Below are positions 60,019-64,000 of a stretch of DNA of 64,000 nucleotides, piece by piece. How positions within the stretch are numbered: position 1 is the first letter of the stretch; the number at the start of each line of letters is the position of its first letter. The stretch is from G963676795 sp963677215 (GTDB lineage: Bacteria > Desulfobacterota > Desulfuromonadia > Desulfuromonadales > Geopsychrobacteraceae): assembly GCA_963677215.1 (NCBI GenBank), contig OY781919.1, positions 2,480,001 to 2,544,000 of the forward strand, given 5' to 3'. A program made the position numbers and the translations under genes. The notes below the pieces were generated by a model. That model had not been told where the DNA came from. It saw only the letters and a list, made by a program, of their open reading frames with translations, and did not search any database.

Positions 60019-61218
60019 ATGGATCACGAAGCACCGCAACAGTTGTCTGAGATAGTCAAAGAACATGCAGAGCGCCCCAGGAATTATGGCCCTCTTAAAA
60101 AATATAATGCTCATCATCGCTGGACCGGACCCTGCGGCGATACCATGGAGTACTGGTTGCAGATCGACAGGGGCAAGGTTGTTGATCTCGGCTTTATCAC
60201 CGACGGCTGTGAAACTTCGATCGCCAGCGGTAGTATGACGGGGACGATGGCAGCCGGGAGGACTGTCGAGCAGGTTATGCAGATGGATCCTCTGGAAATT
60301 TATGAAGCTCTGGATGGGTTGCCTGACGAATTTCAACATTGCATCCTGTTGGCTCTGACCACCGTGCAGGATGCCTGTGAAGTCTATCTTGGAGAGCAGG
60401 ACGAGTTGAAGGCACAGCAGACGGAACCGCTCAGTGAAGAGGAGCGACTCAAGCAGCGCATGGGGCAGATCAGGCACAAGATCGCGGTCTTCTCCGGCAA
60501 GGGAGGGGTCGGCAAGAGTACCGTCGCCGTTAACCTGGCCAGCAGTCTTGCTTTGGAAGGATATAAGGTTGGTCTGCTCGATACCGATATCCATGGTCCC
60601 AGCATTCCGACCATGCTCGGCCTAGAAGGCGTTCCGCTGGAGATGGACGAGGATGGGGTTGTGCCGCTTGAGGTTGACGGCATCAAGGCCATGTCGCTGG
60701 GGCTGATGCTGGAGAATCAGGACGATGCCGTCATCTGGCGCGGGCCACGCAAGCTGGCTGTGATCAAGCAGTTCATTAGCGAGGTTGCCTGGGGAGAACT
60801 CGACTACCTGATTATTGATTCTCCTCCCGGAACAGGCGATGAGCCGCTGGCCGTTTGTCAGACCCTGAACGTTCTGGATGGTGCGGTGATTGTCACCACA
60901 CCGCAGAAGGTTGCCGCCGTTGATGTGCGCAAATCCATCTCTTTCTGCCGCCAGTTGAATGTCCCGGTTCTCGGGGTTGTCGAAAACCTGAGTGGTTACG
61001 TCTGCCCCAAGTGCGGAGATGTTACCCATATTCTGGCCGGCGGAGCTGGACAACGGATTGCCGAGGATATGCAGGTCCCCTTTCTCGGGGCTGTCCCTAT
61101 CGATCCGCAGGTAGCCCTGGCCGGAGACAGTGGTCAGTCTTTCGTGCGTTACTTTGCTGACAGCCCGACCGCTACGATTTTGCGTGAACTGTTTGCTCCC
61201 TTGTTAAAGTTGGGCTGA
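60019..61218 (+). CDS. IscU-like scaffold fused to Mrp/NBP35 ATPase
   Basis: 399 residues. Residues 1-135 are a NifU/IscU-like domain with the three scaffold Cys in GPCGDT, DGCETS and QHCIL. Residues about 150-399 are an Mrp/ApbC ATPase with SGKGGVGKST, LDTDIHGPSIP and the C-terminal CPKCG cluster motif. A cluster-building site and a cluster-carrier ATPase thus form one protein. In Desulfovibrio the Mrp homologue in this cluster is fused to ORP (MrpORP). AAGGAG precedes the ATG by 8 nt. Confidence 0.9.
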   Translation: MDHEAPQQLSEIVKEHAERPRNYGPLKKYNAHHRWTGPCGDTMEYWLQIDRGKVVDLGFITDGCETSIASGSMTGTMAAGRTVEQVMQMDPLEIYEALDGLPDEFQHCILLALTTVQDACEVYLGEQDELKAQQTEPLSEEERLKQRMGQIRHKIAVFSGKGGVGKSTVAVNLASSLALEGYKVGLLDTDIHGPSIPTMLGLEGVPLEMDEDGVVPLEVDGIKAMSLGLMLENQDDAVIWRGPRKLAVIKQFISEVAWGELDYLIIDSPPGTGDEPLAVCQTLNVLDGAVIVTTPQKVAAVDVRKSISFCRQLNVPVLGVVENLSGYVCPKCGDVTHILAGGAGQRIAEDMQVPFLGAVPIDPQVALAGDSGQSFVRYFADSPTATILRELFAPLLKLG

Positions 61219-61248
61219 GTGTATTAATCTGCATCCATGCTGTCTCAT

Positions 61249-61280
61249 ACGGGCATCCGTTTCTCGGGTGCCCGTTTTTT
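61249..61280 (+). terminator. terminator of the IscU-Mrp gene
   Basis: ACGGGCAtCCG and CGGgTGCCCGT pair around TTTCT and are followed by TTTTTT. This is a standard intrinsic terminator 30 bp after the stop. Confidence 0.85.
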
Positions 61281-61447
61281 AGTTTACCTGTCTTTGCATC
61301 ATCCTTCCGTTACGATCCATTCCCCCCGATTCAGGCAAGAATATTGTCATTAAGCCGAAAGAAAGCCGGGATATAGTGATATACTGAACACCGGTAGAAA
61401 GCAGTAGTTACCGTCACATTCTTCCAAAATGTCTAAGGAGTAATTTT

Positions 61448-62794
61448 ATGAAGTCAGATGTCCTTGTTATCGGTAGCAGCGCTGCCGGTCTGGTTGCCTC
61501 AACAACAGCGAAACGCTGTTATCCCGACAAAACGGTTGTGGTAGTCTCACGGCAGCCCAAGACCCTGGTCCCCTGCGGCATACCCTATCTGTTTGGTGCT
61601 CTCGCAAAGACCGATAACGATATTATGCCGGTCGACAAGATGTTTGCTGGGCTGGGGATCGAGTTGATCACCGGCGAAGTGAAGACTGTCGACAGGGCGG
61701 CTCGTAAGGTCACTCTGGATGACGGCAAAACAATCGGTTACGAGCGTCTTGTGCTCGGGACCGGTTCTCTGCCGCGGCAGGCGACCTTTATCACCGGAGC
61801 CGGGCTGAAAAACGTATTTTATGTGCCAAAGGACAAGGTCTATCTCGATGGTGTTCTGCAGCAATTGGAGAATTGTAAAAAAATAGCGGTTATCGGAGCC
61901 GGCTTTATCGGTGTTGAAGTAGCTGATGAGCTGGCTCAGAATCACAAGCAGGTGACTCTGATCGAGCGGCTGCCGACCATTCTGCCCCTTGCCTTTGATG
62001 CCGACGTTGCCAACCGGGTTGAACAGTTGCTCGCCGAGCGTGGTGTCATCGTCCGCACTGCTGTCGAGGTTGAGCATATCGGCGGCACCTCCGCCGTCGA
62101 GGGGGTCTTCCTGCGCGACGGCAGCAAGATCGAGGCGGATGCCGTGATTATGGCGGTTGGTTATCGTCCAGAAGTTCAGTTGGCGCAGGATGCCGGGTTG
62201 CCGATTTCACCGCTCGGATTTATCAGGGTCGATGAATACATGCGCACAGAAGATCCCCATGTCTTTGCCATCGGAGACTGTGCAGAAAAACGCGATTTTG
62301 TCACCCGTAAGCCGGTAATGACCATGCTTGCCTCAACCGCCTGTGCCGAAGCACGAATCGCCGGAATGAACCTATTCGGACTGTCTGCGATTAAAACCTT
62401 CAACGGGACGATCTCGATCTTTTCAACGGCCATTGGCCCCACCGGTATCGGCATTGCCGGGTTGACCGAAAAGATTGCCGCAGAAGAAAACTTCAATTAC
62501 GTGACCGGCGCGTTTGAAGGGATTGACCATCATCCCGGCACCCTGGCCGGTACCCATAAGCAGTACGTCAAGCTGGTCGTCGGCAAGGAGTCGGGAGTCA
62601 TTCTTGGTGGGGAGGTCTACGGCGGGCTGTCGGTTGGTGAGCTGATCAACACCATAGGTATCATCATTCAGAGCCGCATGACCGTCAACGGACTGCTGAC
62701 CGCCCAGCTGGGCACCCATCCGCTGCTGACGGCCTCTCCGGCTGGCTACCCGTTGGTCAAGGCCGCCGAGGATGCCGCGATCAAGATGAGGTAG
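61448..62794 (+). CDS. CoA-disulfide reductase / NADH oxidase family flavoprotein
   Basis: 448 residues of the single-Cys pyridine-nucleotide-disulfide reductase class. FAD loop VIGSSAAGLVAS (about 7-18), active Cys43 in LVPCGIPYLFG, NAD loop VIGAGFIGVEVADEL (about 149-163), FAIGDCAE, and a dimerisation domain. Family members reduce CoA disulfide, polysulfide or oxygen using Cys-SOH or Cys-SSCoA. The substrate is not decided. AAGGAG lies ahead of the ATG. The SAM riboswitch lies tail-to-tail downstream. Confidence 0.85.
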   Translation: MKSDVLVIGSSAAGLVASTTAKRCYPDKTVVVVSRQPKTLVPCGIPYLFGALAKTDNDIMPVDKMFAGLGIELITGEVKTVDRAARKVTLDDGKTIGYERLVLGTGSLPRQATFITGAGLKNVFYVPKDKVYLDGVLQQLENCKKIAVIGAGFIGVEVADELAQNHKQVTLIERLPTILPLAFDADVANRVEQLLAERGVIVRTAVEVEHIGGTSAVEGVFLRDGSKIEADAVIMAVGYRPEVQLAQDAGLPISPLGFIRVDEYMRTEDPHVFAIGDCAEKRDFVTRKPVMTMLASTACAEARIAGMNLFGLSAIKTFNGTISIFSTAIGPTGIGIAGLTEKIAAEENFNYVTGAFEGIDHHPGTLAGTHKQYVKLVVGKESGVILGGEVYGGLSVGELINTIGIIIQSRMTVNGLLTAQLGTHPLLTASPAGYPLVKAAEDAAIKMR

Positions 62795-62843
62795 GGGCAG
62801 CGAGCCGATGTTTCTGACTCAGTAGATCCTTTGAATATTTGTT

Positions 62844-62876
62844 GTTAAAAGCCCCCGCCTGTCTGGGGCTTTTAAC
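62844..62876. terminator. bidirectional terminator between flavoprotein gene and riboswitch
   Basis: GTTAAAAGCCCC and GGGGCTTTTAAC pair around 9 nt, giving A and T runs on both sides, so it can stop transcripts from either strand. It ends the flavoprotein gene and would also catch readthrough from the riboswitch. Confidence 0.8.
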
Positions 62877-62920
62877 GTCAGGTGCAGGTTTTTTTTGATA
62901 GACAAGAACAGATAAAAAAT

Positions 62921-62942
62921 GCCCCAACTGGCAGGTTGGGGC
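62921..62942 (-). terminator. intrinsic terminator of the SAM riboswitch unit
   Basis: On the minus strand GCCCCAAC-ctgcca-GTTGGGGC is followed by ATTTTTTATC. It starts about 13 nt after the aptamer's closing stem, the usual distance for an S-box terminator controlled by SAM. Confidence 0.85.
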
Positions 62943-62954
62943 TAAAAGTGCAGT

Positions 62955-63041
62955 CTTATCTTTCTGGAATTAGCACCGTTCCTCCGGATGAGGTGGTTGC
63001 TGCAGTGTCACTGGGCCAGTCCCTCGGCTGCTCTTGATAAG
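62955..63041 (-). ncRNA. SAM-I (S-box) riboswitch, orphan
   Basis: On the minus strand: P1 CTTATC...GATAAG; after AAGAG the core GAGGGACTGGCCC; then GTGACACTGCAGCAACC (consensus GA-N-CC-NGGCAACC region), P3 CCTC-atcc-GGAGG, and GGTGCTAATTCC. All invariant blocks of SAM-I are present in order. A promoter (TTGACA at 63078-63073, TATTTT at 63056-63051, 16-bp spacer) lies directly upstream and a terminator directly downstream. No gene follows on the minus strand: the next sequence is the 3' end of a plus-strand gene. Confidence 0.9.
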
Positions 63042-63050
63042 TTATGATAA

Positions 63051-63078
63051 AAAATACCAGATAGTAACATTCTGTCAA
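63051..63078 (-). promoter_or_regulatory. sigma70 promoter of the orphan SAM riboswitch
   Basis: On the minus strand a perfect TTGACA (63078-63073) is followed after 16 bp by TATTTT (63056-63051). The predicted start falls at about 63044, next to the P1 stem at 63041. The unit would make an RNA of about 125 nt when terminated. The remaining gap 63079-63362 shows no gene. Confidence 0.65.
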
Positions 63079-63362
63079 GGGCAGAATAACAGTGAGTCGC
63101 TTTTGAAACATTCCGGTATGGGAACCAGATATGCTGGTTCGAACGTCGTTAAGTGAGTTTCTTCTCCTCCGTTTATACTCTCATTCTTATTTACTTTCAG
63201 TCAGTTGAATTGTTTGGCCAGCGGTCATTCGAAGGGTTGTTTCCGCTTCAGGCCGGAAAATATGGATTGTTTTGTCGCTAGCTAATTGTTATACGTGAAT
63301 CGATTCTGGTTCTTGGCGAGAAGAGGTGATCCTTTTTATTTGACTGAGTCAGGGAGGCTGGT

Positions 63363-64000
63363 GTGGCAGATAACCGGGTAAAAGATCCTAAGGTTTCAAC
63401 GAAGGAAAACGATGCACTTTATAAAAAAGGTCAGTTGCAGGTCCTTGAAATGGGCGACAACGTTGCGGATGGAGTGTTCGTTGTCGATCATGACGGAATG
63501 ATCCTTGGAGCGAACAGCCTGATCTGCGAATGGTTCAACCTCTGCGAGTCCAAGCTGAAGGGGAAGCATATTTCGGTTACCCAGGAAGAGATTGCCATAG
63601 CGAATTCTAAAATGCTCAAGGATTTTCGCTCTGTAACGAATGTTTTCTGGGAGAAAAATACTCAAAAGCGCGTTCTGATGACCTGTTCTCCCTTCTTCAA
63701 TCAGGAGGGAGTTTTTCTCTGCGGAGTTACGGTGCTGCGTGACCTGACCGATATTCTGGAGCTCAGCTTTCAACTGAATATGATGAAGAATGAAAAGCAA
63801 ATGCAGCCAGATGAACGCAACAAGTTGAAAGGTCGTTACGAGAATACCGCGCTTATCGGTGACAGTAAATATATGCTTCGCCTCAAGCATACTGTTGAGC
63901 GTGTTGCAAAAACAGATGCGACGGTACTTATCCAGGGCGAGACCGGAAGTGGCAAGGAGGTGGTTGCCAGGGAACTGCATCGTTGTTCACCCCGTTCGAA
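63363..64000 (+). CDS. sigma54-dependent activator with PAS domain, N-terminal part
   Basis: The gene runs off the window; 212 codons are seen. It starts at a GTG with GGGAGG 6 nt upstream. A PAS domain (about 28-140: GDNVADGVFVVDHDGMILGAN, CGVTVLRDLTDI) is followed by the start of an AAA+ domain with Walker A QGETGSGKEVVARELH. Sigma54 activator identity rests on this combination, since GAFTGA and the DNA-binding domain are outside. The target is unknown; the adjacent riboswitch and flavoprotein genes are candidates only by position. Confidence 0.8.
   Translation, partial: MADNRVKDPKVSTKENDALYKKGQLQVLEMGDNVADGVFVVDHDGMILGANSLICEWFNLCESKLKGKHISVTQEEIAIANSKMLKDFRSVTNVFWEKNTQKRVLMTCSPFFNQEGVFLCGVTVLRDLTDILELSFQLNMMKNEKQMQPDERNKLKGRYENTALIGDSKYMLRLKHTVERVAKTDATVLIQGETGSGKEVVARELHRCSPRS

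Noticed and set aside
63396..63980. A minus-strand frame of 194 codons near the right edge
   Set aside because: It is opposite a PAS/AAA+ coding sequence with a good GTG start and ribosome site on the plus strand, and it shows no family features. It is also not downstream of the SAM riboswitch, so it cannot be its target.

Overview
The window reads as chromosome of an anaerobic deltaproteobacterium, most likely of the Desulfuromonadales (my inference). The main evidence is an 'orange protein' (ORP)-type cluster with a sigma54 activator (53969-61218), a TRAP/LarA-like/Lut 2-hydroxyacid operon (45213-53614), a CoA-disulfide-reductase-like flavoprotein, and a membrane diadenylate cyclase fused to a YbbR domain.

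Layout. 1-11600: mixed housekeeping genes (hydrolases, an aspartate:alanine-exchanger-family transporter, RNase H-like, DUF2058, VF530). At 3281-7682 there is an accessory block of two tandem methyltransferases overlapping a 1040-residue nuclease/helicase/LexA-type peptidase fusion. 11864-19313: MoxR-DUF58-Bat aerotolerance-type operon on the minus strand, interrupted by a DUF559 cassette with inverted C/G-hairpin ends. 19444-26487: hypothetical genes, the cyclase, an MFS transporter and a DUF1499 protein. 26637-32114: MarR regulator and a heterodimeric ABC exporter whose second subunit is fused to a complete MATE transporter. 32598-35569: EAL-HDOD signalling protein, YdjM-type membrane protein and small genes. 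35776-43098: a 7.3-kb integrated element downstream of tRNA-Leu(CAA), with 68-bp att repeats, a P4-type integrase, AlpA, a RepA-like ATPase, HNH nuclease, an S24-fold protein and many small overlapping genes. 43173-44711: divergent HxlR regulator and acryloyl-CoA-reductase-family enzyme. 45213-53614: 2-hydroxyacid uptake and oxidation. 53969-61218: ORP-type cluster. 61448-64000: flavoprotein, an orphan SAM riboswitch on the minus strand, and the start of a second sigma54 activator.

The two most unusual non-coding signals are (i) a free-standing SAM-I riboswitch unit (promoter, aptamer, terminator; 62921-63078, minus) with no gene downstream, and (ii) three copies (21317, 44770, 59413) of a 425-445 nt repeat with several hairpins whose stems change by compensating substitutions, each 3' of and co-oriented with a plus-strand gene. 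A looser family of repeats built on 'cgcgaagccgcgaag' occupies at least six other intergenic gaps.

How genes work together: dctP-dctQ-dctM would import a C4-type or 2-hydroxy acid, the LarA-like enzyme would racemise it, and LutA plus a fused LutB-LutC protein would oxidise it. The ORP-type genes encode NifX-fold metal-cluster proteins with ferredoxin-containing MinD-type ATPases and an IscU-Mrp fusion, probably activated from a sigma54 promoter by the adjacent PAS/AAA/Fis regulator.
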